NCBI RefSeq assembly: GCF_001746295.1
Contig: NZ_MJAH01000012.1
Location: 252,812 to 316,811 of the forward strand
Direction: 5' to 3'
Source: Streptomyces sp. LUP47B
Lineage (GTDB): Bacteria > Actinomycetota > Actinomycetes > Streptomycetales > Streptomycetaceae
Length of the DNA: 64,000 bases
The position numbers were made by a program, and so were the translations under genes. Within the stretch, counting starts at the first letter, position 1. Every line of letters begins with the position of its first letter. The notes beneath the pieces are model-generated. The model was not told the DNA's origin, did no database searches, and worked only from the letters and a program-made list of their open reading frames with translations. This document shows positions 50,111 through 58,233 of this stretch, piece by piece.

Positions 50111-50905
50111 TCACGCCGGGTTCTGGCTGGCCAGCGCCTGTGACAGTTCCGAGGCGACCTGCTGGAGCACCGGGACGATCTTCTCCGTGGCAACCTCCGT
50201 GACTCGCCCCGCCGGTCCGGAGATCGAAATGGCGGCAGCCGTGGGGGAGTTGGGCACCGAGACCGCGAGGCAGCGGACGCCGATCTCCTGCTCGTTGTCG
50301 TCGACCGCGTAGCCCTGGCCGCGCACTTCCTTGAGGGCCGCGAGGAAACCGTCCGGCGTGGTGATCGTCTTCTCCGTCGCGGCCGGCATGCCGGTCCTGG
50401 CGAGCAGGGCGCGGACCTCGTCGTCGGGGGTGTGGGCGAGCAGGGCCTTGCCGACGCCCGTGGAGTGCGGCAGGACGCGCCGGCCGACCTCGGTGAACAT
50501 CCGCATCGAGTGCTTCGACGGCACCTGCGCGACGTAGACGATCTCGTCCCCGTCGAGCAGCGCCATGTTGGCCGTCTCGCCGGTCTCCTCGACCAGACGG
50601 GCGAGGTAGGGGCGGGCCCATGTGCCGAGCAGCCGGGAGGCCGACTCGCCGAGGCGGATCAGGCGCGGGCCGAGGGCGTAGCGCCGGTTGGCCTGCTGGC
50701 GGACGTATCCGCAGGAGACGAGTGTCCGCATCAGGCGGTGGATGGTGGGCAACGGCAGCCCGCTGCTCGCGGACAGTTCGCTCAGTCCGACTTCTCCGCC
50801 CGCGTCCGCCATCCGCTCCAGCAGATCGAAGGCGCGCTCGAGGGACTGGACCCCGCCGCCGGCGGACTTGGCGGAGTCGGTGGTGCTGGCGCTGGACGTC
50901 GGCAC
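50111..50905 (-). CDS. allR: IclR-family repressor of allantoin/glyoxylate genes
   Basis: The product of 264 residues has an N-terminal winged helix (VQSLERAFDLLERMADAGGEV, LSELSASSGLPLPTIHRLMRTLVSCGYVRQ) and the IclR effector domain (ETANMALLDGDEIVYVAQVPS, LPHSTGVGKALLA, GYAVDDNEQEIGVRCLAVSV). AllR of S. coelicolor is known to repress allantoin pathway genes. Its position beside allB and the recurring TTCC-N7-GGAA pairs fit that role. AAAGGAACG precedes the GTG. Two operator pairs in the 263-base gap to allB suggest autoregulation as well. The ligand is probably a pathway intermediate; in the enterobacterial AllR it is glyoxylate/allantoin. Confidence 0.92.
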   Translation of the reverse strand: MPTSSASTTDSAKSAGGGVQSLERAFDLLERMADAGGEVGLSELSASSGLPLPTIHRLMRTLVSCGYVRQQANRRYALGPRLIRLGESASRLLGTWARPYLARLVEETGETANMALLDGDEIVYVAQVPSKHSMRMFTEVGRRVLPHSTGVGKALLAHTPDDEVRALLARTGMPAATEKTITTPDGFLAALKEVRGQGYAVDDNEQEIGVRCLAVSVPNSPTAAAISISGPAGRVTEVATEKIVPVLQQVASELSQALASQNPA

Positions 50906-50998
50906 GGCGCGTTCCTTTCGGAGCTGCCTTTCGGGTCTGGGCAGGAGGGCAGAAGCCTACCCGGCAGTCGGTTGACTACCTGCTGGTGCATAGCTACG

Positions 50999-51034
50999 TT
51001 CTGCTTGCTGGAATTCTAATTCCGCTTTGTGGAA
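50999..51034. promoter_or_regulatory. paired AllR-type operator, allR side of the allR-allB gap
   Basis: TTCC-GCTTTGT-GGAA (51020-51034) and, 21 bp before it, TTCT-GCTTGCT-GGAA (50999-51013) with a single mismatch. The pair lies 94-129 bases upstream of allR. Confidence 0.75.
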
Positions 51035-51106
51035 ACGTCCAGAGCGCTGGCGCAGGGTGCGCTGTGGGGAAGTGTGCCCTTGACGGCGCTCGACCGGGAG
51101 TGAAGA

Positions 51107-51142
51107 CTCCTTCAACAGAAAGTTGAATTCCGTTACGCGGAA
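51107..51142. promoter_or_regulatory. paired AllR-type operator and TTCAAC-N5-GTTGAA dyad upstream of allB
   Basis: TTCC-GTTACGC-GGAA (51128-51142) lies 26 bases before the allB start. Its companion at 51107-51121 (CTCC-TTCAACA-GAAA) has two mismatches. Overlapping the companion is a perfect dyad TTCAAC-AGAAA-GTTGAA (51111-51127) of the uraD type, directly abutting the strong site, so two regulators could compete here. Confidence 0.7.
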
Positions 51143-51168
51143 GTTAACGGCGGCAGAGAGGGGTCCGG

Positions 51169-52506
51169 GTGTCCGACACTGAACTGGTGCTGCGCTCCAC
51201 GCGCGTCATCACGCCCGAGGGGACGCGGGCCGCGTCGGTCGCGGTCGCCGACGGGAGGATCACGGCCGTGCTGCCGTACGAGGCTCCCGTCCCAGGGGAC
51301 GCCCGCCTGGAGGACCTCGGCGACGACGTCCTGCTGCCCGGCCTCGTCGACACCCATGTGCACGTCAACGACCCCGGCCGCACCGAGTGGGAGGGCTTCT
51401 GGACCGCCACGCGCGCGGCGGCGGCCGGCGGCATCACCACCCTCGTCGACATGCCGCTCAACTCCCTCCCGCCCACGACGACGGTCGACCATCTCCGTAC
51501 CAAGCAGGAGGTCGCCGCCGACAAGGCCCACATCGACGTCGGCTTCTGGGGCGGCGCGGTGCCCGACAACGTCAAGGACCTGCGTCCGCTGCACGAGTCG
51601 GGTGTCTTCGGCTTCAAGGCGTTCCTGTCCCCGTCCGGCGTGGACGAGTTCCCGCATCTCGACCAGGACGGGCTCGCAAGGTCGCTGGCCGAGATCGCCT
51701 CCTTCGGCGGCCTGCTGATCGTGCACGCCGAGGACCCGCACCACCTGGAGGCCGCCCCGCAGCAGGCCGGTCCGAGGTACGCGGACTTTCTGGCGTCCCG
51801 TCCGCGCGACGCCGAGGACACGGCGATCGCCCAGCTCATCGCCCAGGCGAAGCGGCTCGACGCGCGCGTGCACGTGCTTCACCTGTCGTCGTCCGACGCC
51901 CTGCCGCTGATCGCCCGGGCCAAGGCGGAGGGCGTCCGCGTCACGGTCGAGACCTGCCCGCACTACCTCACCCTCACCGCCGAGGAAGTGCCGGACGGCG
52001 CCAGCGAGTTCAAGTGCTGCCCGCCCATCCGTGAGTCCGCCAACCAGGACCTGCTGTGGCAGGCGCTGGCCGACGGCACCATCGACTGCGTGGTCACCGA
52101 CCACTCGCCGTCCACGGCCGACCTGAAGACGGACGACTTCGCCACCGCGTGGGGCGGCATCTCGGGCCTTCAGCTGAGCCTGGCGGCGGTCTGGACGGAG
52201 GCCCGGCGGCGCGGTCACTCGCTGGAGGACGTCGTGCGCTGGATGTCCGAGCGGACGTCCCAACTGGTCGGCCTGGACCGCAAGGGCGCCATCGAGGCCG
52301 GCCGCGACGCCGACTTCGCGGTCCTCGCGCCCGACGAGACCTTCACCGTGGACCCGGCGGCCCTCCAGCACCGCAACCGGGTCACGGCCTACGCGGGCAA
52401 GACCCTGTACGGCGTCGTGAAGTCGACCTGGCTGCGCGGCGAACGCATCGTGGCGGACGGCGAGTTCACGTCTCCCAAGGGTCAACTTCTCACCCGCAAG
52501 CCCTGA
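51169..52506 (+). CDS. allB: allantoinase
   Basis: This cyclic amidohydrolase of 445 residues opens allantoin to allantoate. The binuclear metal site is visible: DTHVHVNDPGRTEWEGF (HxH), the carboxylated lysine in FGFKAFLSPSG, LIVHAEDPHH, HVLHLSSSDAL and VVTDHSPSTADLK (Asp). AGAGGGG precedes the GTG. It begins the allB-alc transcription unit, with the allantoicase start 32 bases after its stop. Confidence 0.96.
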   Translation: MSDTELVLRSTRVITPEGTRAASVAVADGRITAVLPYEAPVPGDARLEDLGDDVLLPGLVDTHVHVNDPGRTEWEGFWTATRAAAAGGITTLVDMPLNSLPPTTTVDHLRTKQEVAADKAHIDVGFWGGAVPDNVKDLRPLHESGVFGFKAFLSPSGVDEFPHLDQDGLARSLAEIASFGGLLIVHAEDPHHLEAAPQQAGPRYADFLASRPRDAEDTAIAQLIAQAKRLDARVHVLHLSSSDALPLIARAKAEGVRVTVETCPHYLTLTAEEVPDGASEFKCCPPIRESANQDLLWQALADGTIDCVVTDHSPSTADLKTDDFATAWGGISGLQLSLAAVWTEARRRGHSLEDVVRWMSERTSQLVGLDRKGAIEAGRDADFAVLAPDETFTVDPAALQHRNRVTAYAGKTLYGVVKSTWLRGERIVADGEFTSPKGQLLTRKP

Positions 52507-52538
52507 TCCACCCGCACCGGCCCACTCCAGAGAGGCAC

Positions 52539-53660
52539 ATGTACGTGACGGCGATTCCCAGCTTCACCGGCGACGCGAAACCGTACGGCGGCGGTGACCC
52601 GTACGCGGACTACCGCACCGCCGACTTCCCCTTCACCCAGTACGCCGACCTCGCCGCACGGACGCTCGGCGCCGGAGTCATCGCCGCCAACGACGAGTTC
52701 TTCGCCCAGCGCGAGAACCTGCTGATGCCCGGGCGGGCCGAGTTCGACCCCGAGCACTTCGGGCACAAGGGCAAGATCATGGACGGCTGGGAGACGCGGC
52801 GCCGCCGGGGCGCCTCGACCGAACACCCCTGGCCGACGGCGGAGGACCACGACTGGGCGCTGGTACGCCTGGGCGCGCCCGGCGTGATCCGGGGGATCGT
52901 GGTCGACACGGCGCACTTCCGCGGCAACTACCCGCAGGCGGTGTCGGTCGAAGGCGCGTCCGTGCCAGGCTCCCCGTCGCCGGAGGAGCTGCTGGGCGAC
53001 GACGTGAAGTGGACGACGCTCGTTCCGCGGACGCCGGTCGGCGGCCATGCGGCGAACGGCTTCTCCGTGTCGCTGGAACAGCGCTTCACGCACCTGCGGG
53101 TCAACCAGCACCCCGACGGAGGCATCGCCCGCCTGCGCGTGTACGGCGAGGTCGTCCCGGACCCCGCGTGGCTGGAGATCCTCGGCACCTTCGACGTGGT
53201 CGCCCTGGAGAACGGCGGCCGCGCGGAGGACGCGTCCAACCTCTTCTACTCCCCGGCGTCGAACACCATCCAGCCGGGGCGCTCCCGCAAGATGGACGAC
53301 GGCTGGGAGACCCGCCGCCGCCGTGACCAGGGAAACGACTGGATCCGCTACCGGCTGGTGGCCCAGTCCCAGATCCGCGCGATCGAGATCGACACGGCGT
53401 ATCTGAAGGGGAACAGCGCGGGCTGGGCATCGGTGTCGGTCCGCGACGGCGAGGACGGCGACTGGCAGGAGATCCTCCCGCGCACGCGCCTCCAGCCCGA
53501 CACGAACCACCGCTTCGTGCTCCCGACGCCGACGGTGGGCACGCACGCGCGCGTGGACATCTTCCCGGACGGGGGTATCTCGCGGCTGCGGCTGTTCGGC
53601 TCGCTGACGGAGAGCGGCGCGGCGGCGCTGTCGGCGAGGCACCAGGAGCTGGGCGGCTGA
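52539..53660 (+). CDS. alc: allantoicase
   Basis: The product of 373 residues consists of two homologous jelly-roll allantoicase domains (~20-185 and ~195-365). Each carries the repeated signature MDGWETRRRR (IMDGWETRRRRGAS and KMDDGWETRRRRDQG) followed by W-x-x-RLxxx-I-R. It splits allantoate into urea and ureidoglycolate, the source of glyoxylate for Gcl and AceB. AGAGAGG precedes the ATG. No ureidoglycolate lyase gene was recognised in the window. Confidence 0.96.
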   Translation: MYVTAIPSFTGDAKPYGGGDPYADYRTADFPFTQYADLAARTLGAGVIAANDEFFAQRENLLMPGRAEFDPEHFGHKGKIMDGWETRRRRGASTEHPWPTAEDHDWALVRLGAPGVIRGIVVDTAHFRGNYPQAVSVEGASVPGSPSPEELLGDDVKWTTLVPRTPVGGHAANGFSVSLEQRFTHLRVNQHPDGGIARLRVYGEVVPDPAWLEILGTFDVVALENGGRAEDASNLFYSPASNTIQPGRSRKMDDGWETRRRRDQGNDWIRYRLVAQSQIRAIEIDTAYLKGNSAGWASVSVRDGEDGDWQEILPRTRLQPDTNHRFVLPTPTVGTHARVDIFPDGGISRLRLFGSLTESGAAALSARHQELGG

Positions 53661-53762
53661 GGCGGATGCCCCGGTGGGAACGCCCCGGGGCACGCGGCGG
53701 CGGGTGGCCCCAGCGACGCCCGCCGCGCCGCCTCCGCCCCCCGAGCGTGGCCGTACACCGCC

Positions 53763-53783
53763 GGGGGCCCGCGGTGGGCCCCC
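53763..53783. terminator. hairpin between convergent alc and SDR genes
   Basis: GGGGGCCC (53763-53770) and GGGCCCCC (53776-53783) pair perfectly around five bases. The whole gap 53661-53833 is extremely GC-rich, with an additional weaker stem TGCCCCGG/CCGGGGCA just after the alc stop. Confidence 0.55.
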
Positions 53784-53833
53784 CCGGGGGCGCACGGGTA
53801 GGGGCGGCGGGGCGAGAAGAAGAGGCGGCTACC

Positions 53834-54580
53834 TCACGCCGCGTGTCCCCCGTCCACGGAGAACTCCGCACCGGTGACGTACGCGGCGTCCGCCAGATAC
53901 GCCACCATCGACGCCACTTCCTCCGCCGTCCCGAACCGCCCCACCGCGGTCATCGCGGCCTGCCCCGCCGCGAACGGCCCGTCCGCCGGGTTCATGTCGG
54001 TGTCCGTAGGCCCGGGATGCACGATGTTCGCGGTGATTCCCCGTGGCCCCAGCTCCCGCGCGAGGGCCTTCGTCAGCCCGGTCAGCGCCGACTTGCTCGT
54101 CGCGTACAGGGTCCCGCCGGGACCCGGCACCCGCTGGGTCATACAGCTGCCGATCGTGATGATCCGCCCCCCGTCCCGCATCCGCGCGGCCGCCGCCTGA
54201 GAGGCCAGAAACACCCCGCGCACGTTGACGGCCAGCACCCGGTCGACCTCCGCGAGGGACAGCTCGCCCAGCGGACCGAGCACCCCCACGCCGGCGTTGT
54301 TCACCAGCACATCCAGCCCACCGAGCGCCTCCGCCGTACGGAGAACCGCCCCCGCCGCCTCCTCCGCGTCCGCGGAGTCCGCGCGCAGGGCGACGGCCCG
54401 CCGCCCCAGCGCCTCGACCCGCCGTACGACGTCCGATGCCGTCTCCTTGCCGTCCACGTACGTGACGGCCACATCCGCGCCCTCCCGCGCCAGCCGCACC
54501 GCCGTGGCCGCCCCGATCCCCCGGCTGCCCCCGGTGACGAGCGCGACCTTGCCGTTCAGAGTTCCGTAAGTCGTTGTCAT
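53834..54580 (-). CDS. short-chain dehydrogenase/reductase (classical SDR)
   Basis: The product of 248 residues has the classical SDR motifs: VALVTGGSRGIGAATAVRL (TGxxxGIG), LVNNAGVGVLG (NNAG), the catalytic Ser in ITIGSCMTQ, YATSKSALTGL (YxxxK), and GAEFSVDGGHAA at the end. The VTYVDGK strand lacks an Arg at the NADP-selecting position, so cofactor preference is unclear. Start ATG 54580. Single gene, divergent from a lipoprotein; substrate unknown. Confidence 0.92.
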   Translation of the reverse strand: MTTTYGTLNGKVALVTGGSRGIGAATAVRLAREGADVAVTYVDGKETASDVVRRVEALGRRAVALRADSADAEEAAGAVLRTAEALGGLDVLVNNAGVGVLGPLGELSLAEVDRVLAVNVRGVFLASQAAAARMRDGGRIITIGSCMTQRVPGPGGTLYATSKSALTGLTKALARELGPRGITANIVHPGPTDTDMNPADGPFAAGQAAMTAVGRFGTAEEVASMVAYLADAAYVTGAEFSVDGGHAA

Positions 54581-54740
54581 GACGTCCATCCCACCGGCCC
54601 GGACCCGGGAACGCTGGCGGCGCTCGGACACCGACCTCAGCCATGACGACCTACGTAGAGGAGTCAGTAATTCTGCCGACGCGTCCAGGGCTGTGGCTCG
54701 AGACCATGGATCATCCTCATGTGAAGAAAAGGTGCACCCC

Positions 54741-55199
54741 ATGAACCTGTCGGTCAGCGCGCGTCCCGCCGTACGAGGCGTTCTCGTCTCGGCCGGCGCG
54801 GCCCTGCTGCTCACCACCCTGGCAAGCTGCTCCGACGGCAAGGAGACCTTGGCGAGCTGGTCCGAGAAGGGCGGTCAGAAGCACATGACCGCCATAGCCA
54901 AGGACGTGACCACCCTGATTCAGGTGAGCGATCCGGTCGGCTCGGACCCCACCGTCGCTTCACAGTGCGGTCAGGTGCTCGACGACGTGAAGGCGGCCAG
55001 GGCCTACGGCGAACTGCCGGACGACATTGCCCAGACCTCCTGGAAAGAGGCGCTCGACCGGCTCGACACGGCCGCTTCGCACTGCGTGCGCAACGCCAAG
55101 GCCGGCAAGTCGGGAAGCAGCCTCACCGAAGCCATCGACGTCGAGAGCGCGTTCCACAGTTTCTCCCTACGGATCGAACAGCTCCGCAGCCAGTCCTGA
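54741..55199 (+). CDS. putative lipoprotein
   Basis: The product of 152 residues has a lipoprotein signal (RGVLVSAGAALLLTTLASC, lipobox LASC), so it is anchored to the outer face of the membrane. The mature part is helical and polar (HMTAIAKDVTTLIQVSDPVG, CGQVLDDVKAARAYGELPDD, ALDRLDTAASHCVRNAKAG), with two further cysteines that may form a disulfide. GAAAAGGTG lies before the ATG. No family recognised. It precedes a secreted RNase gene in the same direction, but 139 bases and promoter-like boxes separate them. Confidence 0.75.
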   Translation: MNLSVSARPAVRGVLVSAGAALLLTTLASCSDGKETLASWSEKGGQKHMTAIAKDVTTLIQVSDPVGSDPTVASQCGQVLDDVKAARAYGELPDDIAQTSWKEALDRLDTAASHCVRNAKAGKSGSSLTEAIDVESAFHSFSLRIEQLRSQS

Positions 55200-55338
55200 T
55201 CCATGCCGTGCCCCCGGCCATGGCCCGCGTGAAGGCTCCGGGTGGCAGGTTAACTCCCCGAAAACTCATCGGACTTGACGGGAAAATCTCCTCAGTTGTC
55301 ATTGACATGCCACTGTCTACGCGCGTCATCATGAGGGC

Positions 55339-55728
55339 ATGAGATTCCCCCCACGGATCACTCGTATCGGCGCCGCTGCCGCCGTCCTGTCCGCTCTCCT
55401 CGTCGGTGGCGCCGTCACCACCGCAACCCCGGCGGCCGCCGCGGTCGGCAGCATCTGTTACACCAAGCTGCCCTCCCAGGCGTACGACACCCTGGACCTG
55501 ATCGAGCAGGGCGGCCCCTACCCCTACTCGCAGGACGACAGTGTCTTCCAGAACCGGGAAGGCGTCCTGCCGAGCCAGTCGACCGGCTACTACCACGAGT
55601 ACACGGTGATCACGCCGGGTTCCTCCACGCGCGGGGCGCGCCGGATCGTCACCGGTCAGAAGACCCGGGAGGACTACTACACGGCGGACCACTACGCCAC
55701 GTTCAACCTGGTCAACTACGGCTGCTGA
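55339..55728 (+). CDS. secreted guanyl-specific ribonuclease (RNase Sa type)
   Basis: The product of 129 residues comprises a signal peptide ending near TPAAAA and a mature domain of ~95 residues that closely follows RNase Sa: ICYTKLPSQAYDTLDLI, GPYPYSQDDSVFQNREGVLP, YYHEYTVITPG with the general-base Glu, RGARRIVTG with the phosphate-binding Arg, and DYYTADHYATF with the catalytic His. The two mature cysteines (in ICYTK and the last residue) give the single disulfide of the family. TTGACA at 55302 and TTGACG at 55274 offer -35 boxes. No barstar-like inhibitor gene is adjacent. Confidence 0.95.
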   Translation: MRFPPRITRIGAAAAVLSALLVGGAVTTATPAAAAVGSICYTKLPSQAYDTLDLIEQGGPYPYSQDDSVFQNREGVLPSQSTGYYHEYTVITPGSSTRGARRIVTGQKTREDYYTADHYATFNLVNYGC

Positions 55729-55761
55729 GCCCCACCCGGCAGCCCGGAGAACGGCGCGTCC

Positions 55762-55800
55762 AGCCGGAGGTCCGGTCCGTGTTCAGCCGGACCCCCGGCT
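55762..55800. terminator. terminator between RNase and small membrane protein genes
   Basis: AGCCGGAGGTCCGG (55762-55775) pairs with CCGGACCCCCGGCT (55787-55800) with one mismatch over 14 positions and an 11-base loop. It overlaps the stop codon of the convergent 66-residue gene. Confidence 0.65.
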
Positions 55801-55983
55801 CTCGGCGGCGGCGAACAGCGCGAACGCCAGCACGATCAGGGCGACGCTCGCGTAGATCTCGTAGCCGTCGAGGAGACCGATGCGCTGGACGAGGCCGATG
55901 TGCCAGTCGGTGAACTCGTGCAGCAGACCCGCCCCGCCCTGCACCAGGGCGAGAGAACCGAGCAGTTCCAGCAGTTGCTTCAT
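55783..55983 (-). CDS. small conserved membrane protein
   Basis: The product of 66 residues has two probable membrane segments (LLELLGSLALVQGGAGLLH and YEIYASVALIVLAFALFAAA) joined by EFTDWHIGLVQRIGLLDG. GAGGG lies before the ATG at 55983. I recall near-identical short proteins in other Streptomyces, without known function. Its ribosome site lies in one arm of an 11-bp hairpin (55994-56033), which could limit translation. Divergent from the histidine kinase gene. Confidence 0.75.
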   Translation of the reverse strand: MKQLLELLGSLALVQGGAGLLHEFTDWHIGLVQRIGLLDGYEIYASVALIVLAFALFAAAESRGSG

Positions 55984-55993
55984 GGATGGACCC

Positions 55994-56033
55994 TCGCCCC
56001 GCGGACCCCCCACGGACATCGGCCGCGGGGCGA
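55994..56033 (-). promoter_or_regulatory. leader hairpin covering the ribosome site of the 66-residue gene
   Basis: TCGCCCCGCGG (55994-56004) and CCGCGGGGCGA (56023-56033) are perfectly complementary over 11 bp. In the minus-strand transcript the proximal arm is CCGCGGGGCGA, whose last bases join the GAGGG ribosome site, so pairing would hinder initiation. Confidence 0.4.
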
Positions 56034-56161
56034 GCCTCCTCGCGCGAAAGCATCGGAACCGCCGAGCCGCCGACGACGAAAGTCTGCGGTGCCGCGACTT
56101 TGGTCGCGGATGCCGTCCACGGACGGGTGCTGCGGGCCCGCGCTGCGTAGATTTGTCGACC

Positions 56162-57412
56162 GTGAGCGGTGACAAGACGGTTCCCGAACCTCCGGCCTTC
56201 CCCGGCCGACGCTGGTTGCTGCCGTCCGCGGTGATCCACGAGTTCGACCCGTCCGCCGCCCGGTCCGGACGGCGGCCACGGCGTACCGCGCGCGACTGGA
56301 TCGTCGACTTCTCCTGTTTCCTTCTGGCCGTCCTGATCGGCATGATCGCCGCGGACTCGGTGGGCAACAACCCCCATGTGTCGCACACGGCGGCCACCCT
56401 CGACCAGCTGATCGGCGCGCTCGCCTGCGCCGTCGTGTGGCTGCGCCGCCGCTGGCCGCTCGGCCTCGCCCTGGCCACGATCCCACTCGGGGTGCTCTCG
56501 GACACCGCAGGCGGCGCCTGCATGATCGCCGTCTTCACCCTCGCCGTGCACCGCCCCTTCCGGTACGTCGCCTGGGTGGCCGGCATCAACATCGCCATGG
56601 TCCCGCTCACCTTCCGGCTGCGGCCCGACGCGGACCTGCCGTACCTCGTCTCGGTCGTCCTCACCGTGGTCCTGGTCGCCGCGGTCGTCGGCTGGGGCCT
56701 GCTCGTGCGGGCCAAACGGCAGCTCATGTTCAGCCTGCGTGACCGCGCCCGGCGCGCCGAGACCGAGGCGCGGCTGCGGGCCGAGCAGGCGCAGCGGCTC
56801 GCCCGTGAGTCCATCGCGCGCGAGATGCACGACGTCCTCGCGCACCGGCTGACGCTGCTGAGCGTCCACGCGGGTGCCCTGGAGTTCCGGCCGGACGCGC
56901 CCCAGGAGGAGGTCGCGCGGGCGGCCGGCGTCATCCGGGAAAGCGCGCACGAGGCGCTCCAGGACCTCAGGGAGATCATCGGGGTGCTGCGGGCGGCGGA
57001 CCACGACGACACCGGCCGGCCCCAGCCGACCCTCGCGGCGCTGGACACACTGGTCGCCGAGTCCCGCGAGGCCGGCATGAAGGTCATCCTCGACACTCGC
57101 GTGGCCGACCCCGCCGCCGTGCCCGCGTCCGTGGGCCGCACCGCCTACCGCATCGCCCAGGAGAGCCTCACCAACGCCCGCAAGCACGCCCCCGGCACGG
57201 AGGTCACGGTCACCGTCACCGGCGGCCCGGGCGAGGGCCTCGCCGTGACCGTGCGGAACCCCGCGCCCGAGGGCGAGGTGCCGCACGTCCCCGGCTCGGG
57301 ACAGGGCCTGATCGGCCTCACCGAGCGCGCCACGCTCGCCGGCGGCCGGCTGGAGTACGGGGCGGAGCCGGACGGGGCGTTCGGGGTGGGGGCGTGGCTG
57401 CCGTGGGGGTGA
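56162..57412 (+). CDS. two-component sensor histidine kinase (NarL/LuxR partner, HisKA_3)
   Basis: The product of 416 residues has about five predicted membrane helices (WIVDFSCFLLAVLIGMIAA to VVLTVVLVAAVVGWGLLV), a HisKA_3 dimerisation domain with the phosphorylated His in REMHDVLAHRLTLLSVHAG, and an HATPase with NARKHAP (N box), GSGQGLIGLTER (G box). TAGATT eight bases before the GTG suggests a leaderless start. The response regulator follows 92 bases later. The signal is unknown; the short loops leave little extracellular sensing surface, so an intramembrane or cytoplasmic cue is likely. Confidence 0.92.
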   Translation: MSGDKTVPEPPAFPGRRWLLPSAVIHEFDPSAARSGRRPRRTARDWIVDFSCFLLAVLIGMIAADSVGNNPHVSHTAATLDQLIGALACAVVWLRRRWPLGLALATIPLGVLSDTAGGACMIAVFTLAVHRPFRYVAWVAGINIAMVPLTFRLRPDADLPYLVSVVLTVVLVAAVVGWGLLVRAKRQLMFSLRDRARRAETEARLRAEQAQRLARESIAREMHDVLAHRLTLLSVHAGALEFRPDAPQEEVARAAGVIRESAHEALQDLREIIGVLRAADHDDTGRPQPTLAALDTLVAESREAGMKVILDTRVADPAAVPASVGRTAYRIAQESLTNARKHAPGTEVTVTVTGGPGEGLAVTVRNPAPEGEVPHVPGSGQGLIGLTERATLAGGRLEYGAEPDGAFGVGAWLPWG

Positions 57413-57504
57413 AGCGGCAGGGACGTTCCCTGGTGTCGTCGGCAGGGCAACTCGCCCGGCCACAAGGGTGATTGCGCCCTGCCTCCGCGTGATTACGTAG
57501 GCCC

Positions 57505-58194
57505 ATGACTGTGATCAGAGTGCTCCTCGTCGACGACGACCCCCTCGTGCGGGCCGGTCTGTCCCTCATGCTGGGCGGCGCCGAGGACATCGAGATCGTC
57601 GGAGAGGCGGCGGACGGCACCGAGGTCGAGGCGGCCGTGGACCGGACCCGCCCCGACGTCGTCCTCATGGACATCAGAATGCCGTCGGTGGACGGCCTCA
57701 CGGCCACGGAACGGCTGCGCGGCCGCCCCGACGCCCCCCAGGTCGTCGTCCTGACCACCTTCCACGCCGACGAGCAGGTCCTGCGCGCCCTGCGCGCGGG
57801 CGCCGCCGGTTTCGTCCTCAAGGACACTCCGCCCGCCGAGATCCTCGCCGCCGTACGCCGGGTCGCGGCCGGCGACCCCGTCCTGTCGCCCACCGTCACC
57901 CGCCAGCTGATGGAGCACGCGGTCGGCTCCGCCGCCGACACCCGACGGGCACGCGCGCGTGAGCGCGTCGCCGCCCTCAACGACCGGGAACGCGAGGTCG
58001 CCGTCGCCGTCGGACAGGGTCTGTCCAACGCCGAGATCGCCGCCGCCCTCTACATGAGCGTCGCCACGGTCAAGACCCACGTCTCCCGCGTGCTGGCCAA
58101 GCTCGACCTCAACAACCGGGTGCAGATCGCGTTGTTGGCGTACGACGCGGGACTGCTGGAGCAGTCCGCGGAATCCGAGCCGGACGGGCACTAG
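57505..58194 (+). CDS. NarL/LuxR-family response regulator
   Basis: The product of 229 residues has a receiver domain (acidic pocket LLVDDDPLVRAGL, phospho-Asp in VVLMDIRMPSVDG, TTF and the Lys of FVLKDTPP) and a LuxR helix-turn-helix (LNDREREVAVAVGQGLSNAE, MSVATVKTHVSRVLAKLDL). It is the partner of the upstream kinase. The P450 gene starts 40 bases after its stop and is the nearest likely target. Confidence 0.95.
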   Translation: MTVIRVLLVDDDPLVRAGLSLMLGGAEDIEIVGEAADGTEVEAAVDRTRPDVVLMDIRMPSVDGLTATERLRGRPDAPQVVVLTTFHADEQVLRALRAGAAGFVLKDTPPAEILAAVRRVAAGDPVLSPTVTRQLMEHAVGSAADTRRARARERVAALNDREREVAVAVGQGLSNAEIAAALYMSVATVKTHVSRVLAKLDLNNRVQIALLAYDAGLLEQSAESEPDGH

Positions 58195-58233
58195 GCGCGG
58201 GTGCCGGGCGTTGAAGGTGTGAAGGGGGAGTCC

